Source: a virus. Taken from it: a stretch of DNA of 46,491 nucleotides. This document shows positions 5,819 through 16,800 of the stretch, piece after piece (the first letter of the stretch is position 1; the number at the start of each line of letters is the position of its first letter). A program made the position numbers and the translations under genes. Below the pieces are notes generated by a model that worked only from the letters and a program-made list of their open reading frames with translations, had not been told where the DNA came from and did no database searches. The stretch spans positions 1-46,491 of the IMG/VR virus record IMGVR_UViG_3300042946_000412; one strand, written 5' to 3'.

Positions 5819-8800
5819 CGTTTTAACTCATTCCAAAACTCATACACTGCAACCAATTTTATGTCATACGCCGCATTGTTTTGAAAGGAAAAGGTATAAG
5901 TTGTAGCATTAGTGTCAAGATCATCATCCAAATAAACTATTACGACTTCAAAGGTATCGGCATTTGAGAACATTGTTGGACTGAACCCGCTTGTTGTCCT
6001 GACTGGTATTCCGTTTCTGTAAATTGCGATAGTGTATTTGAATGAGGCAGATCGTCCTGACGGAAGCCCCCACGCTTGCAAAGTGATATTACTGACAAAG
6101 CTGATCTTTCCTCTGTATGTTGCAGCGGCCTGGTTTGGGGTCCAGAAATTTAATGAAGCTCCAGCAGCAATCGTCGAATTTGCAGCCGCGCCATAGCCTC
6201 CTGCTCTCGTCACGGCTTCAAGCTCAATGTTCTTCGTCCGCACCATAACGGTGTTGAACTCTGCATTACCCGCAGTATCAATGCACCAACCCTGAGTGCC
6301 TGTGCCAGCGGTGGGTTGGCCAGTTCCCGCGTTAACCGTACCGTTCCAGTTTGCACTACGCGCCGAACCAGAAACAGAGGCACCGTAGAAGAAGGCAGTG
6401 CCGTCGCCGGAAATACGAAAGCCAGTCCCCAAGGTAAAGTTGGAAGTCTTGATAACCGCACTGGCCGTATTCAAGTTAATCACGGCGGCATCGATTGTGC
6501 CTGCCCCTATGCGGCTGGCACTGATATTGCCCGTGGTGATGTTGGCGGCATTGAGATTGGTGACGTTGCACAGGCTGGCATTCAGTGTACCCGTCGTCAG
6601 CACGTCGCCTGAAACACCCGTACCCACCCGCGCACCATTGAGCGTCCCAGTGGTGATATTGGTCGCATTCAGGTTGGTGACGGTGATATTGCTGCCGTTG
6701 ATGGTGCCTGCTGTCAGTTTGTCTGCGCTGAGACTGGCAATCTTGGCCGAGGTAATGGCCGCATCCGCAATCTTGGCGCTGGTGATGTTGGCATCACCAA
6801 TCTTGGCCGTAGTAATGGCCGCATCCTTGATCTGCGCCGAATCAATCGCCGCAGATGCGATATAGGTGGAGATGTTGCTTGCAGTGACAGGGTTGTTAAT
6901 TCCAACCTGATCCTCAACATGCGGAATCCAAGGCGTTGCAGCCGTGCCGGGTTCCAGCTTGATGTTGTAGGCTTCAATCTGGCCAGCTTGTGCGGCTGCG
7001 AAAAAACGCAACACGCAATTTGCCATGTCGGGATGGCTGCTCGTAAACTGCGCTGTAAATTTCTGTCTGGCCGGGGTGATGGTGAACGCGGCTTCAGGCA
7101 ATGTGTCCGGGAAAAGATCGACAATGAGCGTACGCGCAGTGCCTCCGTTTAGAAAAGCTTCAAAAGAAAGGGTATAGGTGCCGCCTAGGAGCGATAGTGT
7201 CGGTGAATTGGCTGGCGTGCCATTCTGCCCAGACGGAATAATCAGCGAGCGCTTGTCTACCGCCGAGTTTTCGCCGCCATATATCCACAAAGTCCCGAAG
7301 CGCGTCCATCGCAGCAAGCCAGGGATGAGGTTAATTTTGCCGGTGGGAGTGTACCCATCAGGGATTGTTTGCCCCGCGCTGAAAATGACATTGCCGCTGG
7401 CATCCTTGATGCTGAGTCCCCGGCTGTCGATTTTCTCGGCGGTAATCGCTGCGGTATTGATCCGGGCCATATCCAGAAAACCGCCCGTAATCTTGTCAGC
7501 ATTCAGCGTCCCGATTTTTGCACTGGTGATGGTGCCATCGCGGATAACGGCTTCCTTGATGTAAGTAATGCCGCCCACAATCTCAAACGGCACCACATTG
7601 CTGCCCGCCGATCCGACGACGAACTTATCCGCCCTGACAATGAAGCCATTGGCGTTTGGCCCTTCATTAAAAAGTCCGTAGCCGACGGTGTAGCCGTTGA
7701 CGTCCAGCTTGACGTTGTATTGCGCTCGTAAGCCCCCGGCCCCATAGATCGTCTCGAACTGCTGCTGCACCGTGGCCGACTGGCCGTTGCCGGCGGTGAT
7801 GCTGACTTGTCGGACGGCGGTCGCCCAAGGCAGGCCCGTGGCCCATGTGCCGCCTGCGGCTTCACAAGCGGTCTTATCGCCATGCACGGATGTGTTGCCG
7901 CCGATGGTGCAATAGCCAATGCGGGCGGTTTCGATGGTGTTGATGCTGGCCACTGCCGTGGGCAAGCGCGTGTCGGTGGTTTCCACCCACGCCGATCCGC
8001 TCCAACGGAGGGCCTTGTTGCCCTGGTCCGTCTGGAACCAAATATCCCCCGTGGTCGGAGATGACGGTGGGCTAGTGCTGGCCTGGTAGAACGTCCGGTT
8101 TTTGGCGCTGGCCGTGGCACTGATGCTGTTGATGCGCTGGGCGGCGGCACCGGAGGGGTTGGCCGTGGCGTTGCGGATGTCGAGAATTTCGGCCCAGCTA
8201 TCCGCCAGCCGGGTGTCTGTGGTTTCTGCCCAGGCACTGCCGGTCCACCGATAAGGCTTGTTGCCGTCATCGGTGTCAAACCACAGGTCGTTCGCCTTCA
8301 GCGTGTAGTTGCTGTCTGAAGCGGGGGCGGTGGTCTGATAGAAGACGCGGGTCTTGTTGTCCGAAAGTACCCTGACCGCTTCCACCTGGGAAAACGACGC
8401 GCCAGGTGCATTACGCCCAACACCCATCCAGTCGATAGAGTAGTTATCGCCGGAGGCCGTACCCAGTTGTATTTCGACAGCGGTGATGGTGTTGCCGGTC
8501 CAGAGGGCCACGCCCGCCATGTCCCAACTGGCCTCAACGTATTCAACGCCGATCTGAGCGGGTTCGCTGAGGGTGATCGTGTTGGAACCCCCCGAATAGT
8601 AATAGCGCAGGGTGCCATTCCAGCCGCTGCCGCCTGTGCGCTTCACTCTGAGTCGAACCAGTTGATACGCGCTGCCATCGACGGCGATGGTGGCGGTTTT
8701 GAACTTCGGATTGCTGCCCGTGGCGACGACGGTCAAATACCCGCCAGACACGGCGAGAGACGCGCTGGCGCCGGTCCAGCCGGTGATTTCCGACGACTGG

Positions 8801-9738
8801 TCAAAGTACCAGATGATCTTGCTGTCGAATTGCCCGTTGCCGACACTGACTTCGCTGATCTGCTGGACCAGGGTGTCGTATTGGCTGGCCAATCGGGCGT
8901 TGACCGATCCCGGTATCAGCGACGAAGCGTCGATGAGGTCTATGCGGCTAGAAAGGCTTCCAAACAGCTTGTCCTGCGTGACCGTACCGGGGCCAATCTC
9001 ACCATCCGACAGGCCATTACCCCACGGCGAGTACCAGACGCTGGCCGTGTCATACGGCCCGATCTTCTCTTCCAGCATCAAGCCGTCAATGTCGAGGCTG
9101 GTGCTGTTGTTGGTGATGGAGACACCCAGTTGCCCGAAGGCTGACGTGTCACTCGACAAGTCCAGCACACCGGAGACGCGCACCCAGCCGGTGGACGATG
9201 CGCCTGAGGTCAGGGTGACGCTATGCGTGGTGCCGCCTTGGGTCTTGAGCCGCAGCGTACCGGCCACCGCCGCATTGGTCAGCGGGCGAACATAGGCTGA
9301 GACAATCCACTTGGATGAGGGTGACAGAGCGATATTGAAAACGCTGCCCGATGCCGCCAGCCAGACAGTGCCTCCGGCTGAAGTGGTGGTCAGCCGGACA
9401 CCATACTGCCCGTGGTAGGTCGCCGCCGCCGTGCGGTTGACGGTCATGCCGCTGGTGTAATTGGGCGGCATCGCCCCGGCCCACTCAAAGCTGCTGTAAT
9501 CGTTCGGCAGAATGTTGACGCCCGATCCAGCATTGGTATCCCGGCCTGGGACTTCGGCCCCGGCCAGTTCGGACGGATGCCACGCGGATGTGAAGGTGCC
9601 CTTGTCCAGATTGCGCCACCAGGTGACGCGGTTGGCAATGGTGTCGGTCGGCTGGGCGGCAATCAGTACCCAGCCGCTGCCGGGATTGCTGGCGAACTCA
9701 CCGACAAACTGGGTGGCGGTTTGACGATACAGGGCCAT
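5815..9738 (-). CDS. Large tail tip/fibre protein (receptor-binding candidate)
   Basis: This 1307-residue protein is the last large tail gene. Carbohydrate-binding-like beta domains fill the N-terminal third (for example [15 protein letters not shown], and later a [19 protein letters not shown] region). A middle section has two copies of a [15 protein letters not shown] / [15 protein letters not shown] unit typical of lambda J-type and related fibres. A helical repeat region rich in [16 protein letters not shown] follows, then [16 protein letters not shown]-type repeats and a beta-rich tip. The position and architecture suggest host recognition; the receptor cannot be read from sequence. Confidence 0.8.
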   Translation of the reverse strand: MALYRQTATQFVGEFASNPGSGWVLIAAQPTDTIANRVTWWRNLDKGTFTSAWHPSELAGAEVPGRDTNAGSGVNILPNDYSSFEWAGAMPPNYTSGMTVNRTAAATYHGQYGVRLTTTSAGGTVWLAASGSVFNIALSPSSKWIVSAYVRPLTNAAVAGTLRLKTQGGTTHSVTLTSGASSTGWVRVSGVLDLSSDTSAFGQLGVSITNNSTSLDIDGLMLEEKIGPYDTASVWYSPWGNGLSDGEIGPGTVTQDKLFGSLSSRIDLIDASSLIPGSVNARLASQYDTLVQQISEVSVGNGQFDSKIIWYFDQSSEITGWTGASASLAVSGGYLTVVATGSNPKFKTATIAVDGSAYQLVRLRVKRTGGSGWNGTLRYYYSGGSNTITLSEPAQIGVEYVEASWDMAGVALWTGNTITAVEIQLGTASGDNYSIDWMGVGRNAPGASFSQVEAVRVLSDNKTRVFYQTTAPASDSNYTLKANDLWFDTDDGNKPYRWTGSAWAETTDTRLADSWAEILDIRNATANPSGAAAQRINSISATASAKNRTFYQASTSPPSSPTTGDIWFQTDQGNKALRWSGSAWVETTDTRLPTAVASINTIETARIGYCTIGGNTSVHGDKTACEAAGGTWATGLPWATAVRQVSITAGNGQSATVQQQFETIYGAGGLRAQYNVKLDVNGYTVGYGLFNEGPNANGFIVRADKFVVGSAGSNVVPFEIVGGITYIKEAVIRDGTITSAKIGTLNADKITGGFLDMARINTAAITAEKIDSRGLSIKDASGNVIFSAGQTIPDGYTPTGKINLIPGLLRWTRFGTLWIYGGENSAVDKRSLIIPSGQNGTPANSPTLSLLGGTYTLSFEAFLNGGTARTLIVDLFPDTLPEAAFTITPARQKFTAQFTSSHPDMANCVLRFFAAAQAGQIEAYNIKLEPGTAATPWIPHVEDQVGINNPVTASNISTYIASAAIDSAQIKDAAITTAKIGDANITSAKIADAAITSAKIASLSADKLTAGTINGSNITVTNLNATNITTGTLNGARVGTGVSGDVLTTGTLNASLCNVTNLNAANITTGNISASRIGAGTIDAAVINLNTASAVIKTSNFTLGTGFRISGDGTAFFYGASVSGSARSANWNGTVNAGTGQPTAGTGTQGWCIDTAGNAEFNTVMVRTKNIELEAVTRAGGYGAAANSTIAAGASLNFWTPNQAAATYRGKISFVSNITLQAWGLPSGRSASFKYTIAIYRNGIPVRTTSGFSPTMFSNADTFEVVIVYLDDDLDTNATTYTFSFQNNAAYDIKLVAVYEFWNELKR

Positions 9739-10502
9739 TACAGCACCTCACCAATCTCGAAGCCGACTGAGTGCCGGTCAAGGTAGGGCCACTCGATAGC
9801 ATTCAGTGTCCTGAAGCGCCCCAAGAACCAGCACTGGTCAGGAAACTGCGTGTCCGGGTCGAAGATGGCATACACCTCTTTCTCCACGTCCTGCTCACGT
9901 AGGATGCTGAGATAAACCCCATGCGCCTCGGCCTGTGTCAGCCAAGACCATTGGCCGGTGACGATGCGGCGATTCGGGCGGGAGTCGAAGTATTCAGCGC
10001 CTGCCAGTGCCTCCATTACCGCCGTCTTGGATTCGACGCCGATGGACATACCCCAGTCTGTGCAGACTTCTGGCTCAAACTTCCAGCCGATAAAGACCCG
10101 GCCCAGTTCGATATAGTCGTCCGGGTTGCCGCTGTCATCGATGATGATCTTCCAATACCGGGCCGCGACCGGGGTGAAGGCATGGGCGAACTCGCCGCCC
10201 GGATACACCGACAGTTCCGTGGAGTCATAGGCCAACTCGGTCAGCCCCGCGTTTTCATAACCAAGGATTTGCACCGTGCCGTTGCTGCTGATGTTGTGCC
10301 GAATCAAGGCCACCACGCCGATGGTCTGGTTTTCGCCGGTATCAATCACCATCGTGCTGCTGGTGGCCAAGTCATCGGTAGACCGCGCTCGCTGATACAG
10401 ATAGCGGGTCTTGATGTTGGTCAGCGGATAGGCCGTTTCCCAACTGCCGCCCGAGACGGGCGCATCATCGACTTGGTTTGCGTACCCTAAGATAAAAGCC
10501 AT
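9738..10502 (-). CDS. Distal tail structural protein, 254 aa
   Basis: It begins [16 protein letters not shown]. Residues 25-130 look like a discoidin-type beta sandwich ([17 protein letters not shown], then [13 protein letters not shown] and [22 protein letters not shown]). A second part covers residues 140-250 with a WSWLTQAEA segment. Proteins of this design are found beside baseplate-hub genes in siphophages and are probably structural parts of the tip. Only 1 nt separates it from the upstream gene's stop codon. Confidence 0.65.
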   Translation of the reverse strand: MAFILGYANQVDDAPVSGGSWETAYPLTNIKTRYLYQRARSTDDLATSSTMVIDTGENQTIGVVALIRHNISSNGTVQILGYENAGLTELAYDSTELSVYPGGEFAHAFTPVAARYWKIIIDDSGNPDDYIELGRVFIGWKFEPEVCTDWGMSIGVESKTAVMEALAGAEYFDSRPNRRIVTGQWSWLTQAEAHGVYLSILREQDVEKEVYAIFDPDTQFPDQCWFLGRFRTLNAIEWPYLDRHSVGFEIGEVL

Positions 10503-10503
10503 G

Positions 10504-12108
10504 CTATCCCCACAAAGTCAGGTCGATGGTATTGGTCTGGTAGTCCACACCCACGCGGGTGACCGTCATCAATCGCCCGGTGCCGTAACCCAAGCAAGTG
10601 GAGGCGAGATTGACGACGGCACCCAGATCCAGCGAGGTGTAATACTGTTGCGGATTGGCCAGCGTGATGTTGACGACATCGCGGCGAACCGCGTACAGGT
10701 TCAAGCGTCTGGCCGCTTCCGCCTGGGCGATGCTGATGCCGTTCAGCGACGTGTCATAGGTGATCTCATCGGCCAACAGTCGAGTGGTTTTGACGGTGGC
10801 GTTTTCGGCCTTCTGTTCGCGGCTGGCTTCCTTCAGCCACGCCGCGCGGGCTTCCGTGACGACACCCGCCAGCCCGTTCTTGTCCTGGACGGCATAGTTG
10901 ATGTCGGCCATCATCTTCACCGACCAGAACGGCAGTTGCGTCTCCGGCTGGCGCTCGGCATCGATGATGAGGTCGTCGGTCAGGGTGGCCACGGGTGATC
11001 CGGTGGGCGCTTCAAAGCGGGCCACGCGAAACCGGCCCAAGGCATCAAAGCCCCACCAGGCCCCGACACTGGCGCAGATGCGGTCAAGAAGACTGGCCGT
11101 CGTCTCTTCGCCTTCCACCACGATGCCGATGGAACCGGCGTTCTTCTGGTTGAGGAGAGTAAAGTCGGCGGATACCCAGTTCGTCACACCCTTCTCGGTG
11201 AGGATGCGCTGAATCAGTCCCGCTGCGGTATTCTGGAGGTGGTCCCATTTCTCGACCACCGATACCGACAGCGTGTTGATGGGTGTGGACCCCAGCCGTA
11301 TCAGCCCCAGCGGTGGATAGGCCCGCCACTGGCCCGCAGGCGGATCGTAGGCGTACATGTCGGACAGGCTGAGATAGTCGCTGGCCTTAGTCAGATACGC
11401 ACCGCCATCGAAAGCATTCAGCACGGCATCGACGGCTTGCTCGTTGACCTGATAAATCAGCTGGCTGGTGTTGACCAGCACCGGCTGCATCAAGGCAATG
11501 CGGCCAAAAATGCGTGGCTTTATCTGATCCTTGATGTCGTCCGGGGTGCCTTCCACGCCGAGCGGTAGGGCGTTGGTGCCCGCATACTTGACGGTCGCAA
11601 ACGGCTGGTCCAGCGTGATGGCCTTGTCGCGCAGGCGAAAGCTCAAGCGGTCCTTCTCAATGCCCAGCGTCTCGATGGTGGCAGTCAGAATCGTCTGGAA
11701 GCTGGCATACGTGCCATCGCGGTCGCCCCACTTCAGCGTCAGGGTGCGTCCGTCGAAGAAGTCCTCACCCAACGCGGCAATGGCGTTGTCGGGATTCAGA
11801 AGCGTCAGTTCCCCGAACGACTGCCCGGTGCGGCCTGATAGGCCCGACATGGACCGGCTGAAAGTGGCCGGATTCTCCATGCGCGGCGTGTAGAAATCCC
11901 CCGCCTTGTCAAAACCCGATCCGCTGGCAAATAGCCAGGTCTTGGTCGTCTCGGTCGCCGGGTCATACGCCTCGATCTCCGCGAGGAAGATATGCGTGAA
12001 GCGGCGGACAAAGTACGCCACATCTGCCGGGGCCTGCTCCAGCAGAATGCGGTCGCCATTCTCGGTCAGCAGCCGGTCGCCGGTCTCAAGAAGGAGGTAA
12101 AAGGACAT
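10504..12108 (-). CDS. Tail tip/baseplate hub-type protein, 534 aa
   Basis: This starts MSFYLLLETGDRLLTEN and reads as a mostly beta protein. An N-terminal part binds the tail tube side (RRFTHIFLAEIEAYDP...TWLFASGSGF), a central region has the pattern of a gp27/tail-protein-like hub (TASLLDRICASVGAWWGFDALGRFRV near residues 335-365), and the end reads NTIDLTLWG. That central pattern occurs in phage hub proteins that bridge tail tube and fibres. It lies between a tip protein and small tail genes, which fits a hub role. Confidence 0.65.
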   Translation of the reverse strand: MSFYLLLETGDRLLTENGDRILLEQAPADVAYFVRRFTHIFLAEIEAYDPATETTKTWLFASGSGFDKAGDFYTPRMENPATFSRSMSGLSGRTGQSFGELTLLNPDNAIAALGEDFFDGRTLTLKWGDRDGTYASFQTILTATIETLGIEKDRLSFRLRDKAITLDQPFATVKYAGTNALPLGVEGTPDDIKDQIKPRIFGRIALMQPVLVNTSQLIYQVNEQAVDAVLNAFDGGAYLTKASDYLSLSDMYAYDPPAGQWRAYPPLGLIRLGSTPINTLSVSVVEKWDHLQNTAAGLIQRILTEKGVTNWVSADFTLLNQKNAGSIGIVVEGEETTASLLDRICASVGAWWGFDALGRFRVARFEAPTGSPVATLTDDLIIDAERQPETQLPFWSVKMMADINYAVQDKNGLAGVVTEARAAWLKEASREQKAENATVKTTRLLADEITYDTSLNGISIAQAEAARRLNLYAVRRDVVNITLANPQQYYTSLDLGAVVNLASTCLGYGTGRLMTVTRVGVDYQTNTIDLTLWG

Positions 12109-12131
12109 ACTTCGACTTCGCTCAGTACAAG

Positions 12132-12290
12132 TTACTCAGCCGCCGGTTCTTCGGCTTGGGCCGGAACCTGCCCCTGCGCTTCGCTCTGAATGCCTTGGAT
12201 CAGTTGCGCGACATTCTGATACGGCTGGGTGCCGAGATAGGCAAGAACGGCGTTTACAAGCTGGGTGGAGAGCGTGATTTTCTCAGGCAT
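12132..12290 (-). CDS. Small tail-operon protein, 52 aa
   Basis: The frame begins MPEKITLSTQLVNAVLAYLG and ends AQAEEPAAE. Short proteins with the pattern LSxxLVNxVLxYLxxxPYQxVxxLIxxIQ occur next to tail-fibre genes in many phages; function unknown. It is an amphipathic helical bundle with a disordered acidic tail. It is too short for routine gene calls, so it is easily missed. Confidence 0.65.
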   Translation of the reverse strand: MPEKITLSTQLVNAVLAYLGTQPYQNVAQLIQGIQSEAQGQVPAQAEEPAAE

Positions 12291-12313
12291 ATTGTCCTCG
12301 TTGTTGTGTGAAA

Positions 12314-12535
12314 TTAAGCAGGAATTTCCCAGCCGACTGCTTTGGCATAAAACTCACCACCATCGACTTCAGCAATGAAATCGTCCTTCTGGTCTTCAGT
12401 GTAGGCTTTGCGCTCGAAAGTCTCAGCAATCACCGCATCATCTTTGATAATCTGGTTTGTCCACTGGACGTTGAAAGCCGACTGTTCCGGCAGAGCCATG
12501 ACTTGTGAAAGAACTTTGTTTTCTATAATTGCCAT
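12314..12535 (-). CDS. Small tail-operon protein, 73 aa
   Basis: It begins MAIIENKVLSQVMALPEQ. It is acidic, with a central segment NVQWTNQIIKDDAVIAETFERKAY and a C-terminus ending VGWEIPA. It lies between two tail-fibre-type genes with a 4-nt gap to the upstream one. Proteins like this commonly accompany fibres, but no function can be assigned. Confidence 0.6.
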   Translation of the reverse strand: MAIIENKVLSQVMALPEQSAFNVQWTNQIIKDDAVIAETFERKAYTEDQKDDFIAEVDGGEFYAKAVGWEIPA

Positions 12536-12539
12536 TGTT

Positions 12540-13838
12540 TTATCCTACGAAGTAAAAACCGCTAAAATAAAGATCAGTGCTATTGCCCATAGCCGCCGCA
12601 ATATCCGTCTGATTTCCAGCCGCTGTACGTCCTTGGAAAATGATGGTTGCTGTATTTTGTGGAACTTCAAGCGTCAAAGAAAAGAGCGCAGTTGCCAAAG
12701 CCGTAGCCCTGCCCACGCTAAACTCACCCCTAGCGAATGTATTTGCCGATACAAAAGGCAGTCCAGAAATAGTCGAAGTGGAGCCGGTACCAATAACGTT
12801 AATCAAAAATCTTGCCGAGACATAAACAACCTTACCTATTTTGACGTAGTGCCCATCTTGAAGGGTATAAGTTGCTGTTCCGCCGACGCTTGGTGTCCAT
12901 GTACCTTCCTCATAATCGTCCAGCGTGTTTGCATTTGAAGAAGTGACCTGTGTTGCTGGGAAAGTGATACCGGATTTAAGCTGAAGGCATGCGCTGTGGC
13001 CAGTGTTTGGGGTGACTCCGATCCCTACGTTACCGCTCGCATCAACAGTCAACCCTGTCGCGTTATTGCCGAATATACTTACCGAGCTTCCTTGCACTAC
13101 TAGCGGCAAAAAACCGGGTGTCGTTCTATTGTAGGCAATCAGGAGGTTTGTGCCTGTTCCTCCGATCAACTCAAGACCTGAGCCAGATGTAGGGACCACT
13201 TGTGCTGTGGAGCGTATTGTTCCGTTGACATCTAGTGTGGTAGACGGCGAAGTCGCGATCCCCAGATAGCCACCAGCCGTAAGCAGCATCCTTGGGGCGT
13301 TGTTTGTGTAGAACGCCAGCGAATGATTAGTAAGCGTTCCTATCAACCCTGTTGCGCCGCCAGAATTGTAAAGAACCGTGTTGATGGTTCCGTCGCTGAC
13401 AGAGATTCCGTCGTTTGTAGTCGTTAAAACAGTGAGCTTTGACCCCGGAGTGGCAGTGCCCAACCCAACCCGGTTATTCGTCGCATCAATAAACAGCGTG
13501 TTGCTGTCAAAATTGAGGTTGTTTGGGGTGCTGACTGCCGTGCCGTTGATGGTCAGCGTGTCGGTGCTGGCGTCTCCGAGGGTGGTATTGCCGTCAACAG
13601 TAAGCTGGGCTAGGTCAAGCACTGATCCGCCGTTAATTGTCGGAGCGGTTAGAGTCTTGTTGGTGAGGGTCTGGGTGTCGGTGGTGCCAACAACAGCGCC
13701 AGCAATTCCACCTCGGACGTAGGTTTTGACGACACTGGCATTGGTTTGCTTGGTTTCGCCGTCCTGGACAATGGTGAAATCATCCGCATCGAAAACGGTG
13801 GTGGCGGTATTGAGTTGACTGATTTTCTTGTCGGCCAT
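12540..13838 (-). CDS. Phage tail fibre/spike-like structural protein, 432 aa
   Basis: This opens MADKKISQLNTATTVFDADD, the N-terminal motif of many phage fibre or capsid-fibre proteins (KISQL...ADDFTIVQDGETKQT). The middle contains repeated beta units such as NNRVGLGTATPGSKLTV and GNVGIGVTPNTG. The C-terminal part (LDDYEEGTWTPSVGGTATYT) is the knob-like domain seen in fibre and spike proteins. It sits just downstream of the tape measure, so it is probably a side or tail fibre. Confidence 0.75.
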   Translation of the reverse strand: MADKKISQLNTATTVFDADDFTIVQDGETKQTNASVVKTYVRGGIAGAVVGTTDTQTLTNKTLTAPTINGGSVLDLAQLTVDGNTTLGDASTDTLTINGTAVSTPNNLNFDSNTLFIDATNNRVGLGTATPGSKLTVLTTTNDGISVSDGTINTVLYNSGGATGLIGTLTNHSLAFYTNNAPRMLLTAGGYLGIATSPSTTLDVNGTIRSTAQVVPTSGSGLELIGGTGTNLLIAYNRTTPGFLPLVVQGSSVSIFGNNATGLTVDASGNVGIGVTPNTGHSACLQLKSGITFPATQVTSSNANTLDDYEEGTWTPSVGGTATYTLQDGHYVKIGKVVYVSARFLINVIGTGSTSTISGLPFVSANTFARGEFSVGRATALATALFSLTLEVPQNTATIIFQGRTAAGNQTDIAAAMGNSTDLYFSGFYFVG

Positions 13839-13839
13839 G

Positions 13840-16800
13840 TCAGCTTCCTACGGTAAAGCGTTGGGTGCGTTCCATTTTGGAGAGGCGCTGTTCCATGCCG
13901 GACAGCTTCTCGATAATCTGCGGGTTGGCATTCGATTGCGTGACGACGACGGCCCGCATCTCGGCCTTGAGTTCGGCAATGGCCTGAACGATCTTGCCGT
14001 CATTGCCACCGCGCAGGGCATCGCGGGTTTCGTCGGCGGTCATCACCTGGGCGGGGCGCTCGAAGCGCACGATCTCTGGGCCTTGTTCACCCACCAGGGC
14101 GAGACCCGCTTGGGCATAGCCGCCCTTGGCGTATTGCGGAATGGGGATGGCACTCAGCCCGTTGCCCATGAGGATGCTGTTGAGGGCTTCCAGCTGCGCC
14201 TGGTTGAGCCGGGTTCCGGCTTGCAGCGCGGCAAGTTGATCCTGCGCCATCTTCAGGGCGGCGTCGGCTTGTTCCTGCGCTTTCTGCTTGGCTTCCTCGG
14301 CTTGCTTGGCGGCTTCAATGCGTGTGAGTTCAGCCAGTTCAGCCAGCTTGCCCAGGTCGCGTTCAGCGGCTTCCCGTGCCGCCCGCATGGCTTCGTTCTT
14401 GTTCGGGTCGGATAGGTCAGCGATGGCTTGTTGAGTCTGCTTCTGCGCTTCCTCAATCTGCTTCTGTGCCGCGTCACGGATAGCCTCCGCCGTCTTCTGG
14501 CTGGCCTCGCGCATGGCGTCGAGGTTGTCCTGCTGGGCTTCACGGATCGCGTCGAGTTGCTCGGCTTGAATCTCGCGGATGGCGTCCAGTCGCTCGGCTT
14601 GGCTCTCCCGCAGCAAGTCCATCTCTTCGGCCTGGGCTTCGCGCAGGGCGTCGATACGGGACTGGATCGAGTCAGGATCGGGGGCTGACATGCCGCCGAT
14701 GGAGGACATGGCGTTCTTTACGCCATCAAAGATGTCGCCGTAGGCGGTACTGCTGCCGTAATAGGTCTTGGCGGCCTCAAGGTAGGCATCCGACGCACCG
14801 GACAGCTTCTGCATCGCATCGGCATCGCCGCCCTGGGCGCGGGCCAGCAAATCCTGATACTGCCGCTGGGCTTCGGCCAGACGTTGTTCGGGTGACAGCG
14901 GGCTGTTGCCGCCCAGCGCCATGCCGCGCACATAGTCCTGGATGCCTTTGATCGCATCCCGCAGCTTGTTGGCCGCATCGAGTTCGTCGCCCAGTGCCTT
15001 GAGTTGCGCGTCGTGCGCCTTCTGTAAGGCTTTCTGCTCCAGGTCGAACTGCTTCTGCACCAACTTGTTGGCGGCGTCAAACTCTTTCTGCTTGCTCTTG
15101 ATAGCCGCTTCGTCGATCTTCTGCTGTGCCTTGACGGCGGCATTCAGCCGGTCGTTTTCGGCTTCGATAGCGGCTTCGGTGGCGGCGTTAATCGCATCGA
15201 TCTGCAACTGCAAGGCGGCGTTGAGCTTCTCGGTCTCGGCGGCAATGTAGGCTTGCTGCGCTTCCTGAATGGCCGCGACTTCGGCGTTGTATTTCGCCAT
15301 GACCGCCTGCTGGGCGGTGTTCAGCAAACCCACCTCAACACCGACATCCCGCGCTCGGCCATCGGACAGGCTGTTGATATAGGTGTCGATGGCACCAAAG
15401 GCATTATTGCGGTCGGTGCTGGCAAGGCCGAAGACGGCTTGCGGGCCTTGAAGCTGTGCGATCTGGCTGGCGATGGACTTCTGGAGGTCCAGCACGGACT
15501 GGAGGCGTTGTTGGGCCTGTTGAATCGTCTGGACGATGCTGGTGAAAATATCTTCCAGCGTCGAACCCATGGCCAGACGAGCGTCATCGATGATCGCCTG
15601 CTTCTCCAGTGCCAGACGGGCAGATTCTGCGGCCTTGTCGATGCCTTCTTGCGTGAGAATGTCAGCCAGTTGCTGGTTGATGTCGTTGATTTCAGCGTTG
15701 AAGTCAGACCATCGTTCAATCTTCTGCCGCAACGTCTTGATGACTTCTTTGTTCTGTTTCTTCGGTGCCTTGGCCAGTTCCGCTTCCAGCTTGCGCTCCC
15801 AGTACGCAATCTGTTCGTTCATCTGGGCGACACCACCGAAGCGGGCCTTGATGCGCTTCATCAGGCGAGTGCGCTCGGAAAACAAGGGATCGCGGGCATC
15901 ACTGGCGGCATTGCCAATTGCATCTATGCGGGCTTGCGAGCCACCGGTGACACCACCGATCAGTTTGCCGAAGTCGGTGCCGACCTGTTTGATCTGGTCG
16001 CTGATGGCTTTGAACGGGTCGAGGATGGCGGCGTATTTGTCGCGGATGGCTTGCGCTTCGTTGGCCACCTGGGCAAAGGACTCGGACAGAGCGATCATCT
16101 GGCCGAAGAGTGTCTTCCCGGCGTCGGTGCTTTGGTCAATGCCACGAATCAGTGCGGCGAAACCTTCCTTACTGGATGGCATGACCTGCCCGAACTTGCC
16201 AAACTGCTCGGCCAGGACGCGCACATCGCCCGCGTATCGGTCCGCTTCGGACACAAAGTTTTCGTTGAAGGCTTCCATCGCGGCATTGAAGGCACTCAGC
16301 CCGCCTGCCGCGTTAATCATGGTCCGGTCGAGGTTGCTGTCGCCAATGCCAGCGGCTTTCAGCAAATTGCTGGCTTGGATCAGCTTTTTGTAGGCTTCGA
16401 TGATGTCTTCGGTTTTGCCGGTCAGTTCGTTGACGTACTGCCGCACACCTTCAGCGAGGCGCTTCTGGCCTGCCAGCGTCTGCCGCACGATTTCTGCCGA
16501 TACATCGCCTTGGGTGTTGATGACCTTGCGGTAGCTGATGGCGGTGAGGCCAAGACGTTCCAGTTCGCCCGAGGCGCGGCTGATGCCCTCGGAAACGCGC
16601 AGGAAGGTTTGCGCCATGCCCTCCCCGGCTTTCTGAAATGGCTGAAGGGCCAGCCCCAGATTCTGGTTGAGGGCTTCGGCCATTTGGTCGGTGATGTTTG
16701 AGAACACAGCATTGAGGGCTTGCTGCTGTTCCTCCATCGTCATGTCTTTGAGGCTGATCTGCTGCTGGGCCAGGGTGAAACCTTCCAGCGCCCCCAGCAC

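Noticed and set aside
7503-8279. A 258-codon minus-strand frame inside the tip protein gene
   Set aside because: Pro/Ser/Arg-rich composition and an exact overlap with a recognised fibre domain in another frame mark it as a shadow.
15253-16701. Long plus-strand open frames opposite the tape measure gene
   Set aside because: They are antisense shadows of GC-rich, Ala/Gln-rich coding sequence, with no ribosome sites and no recognisable domains.
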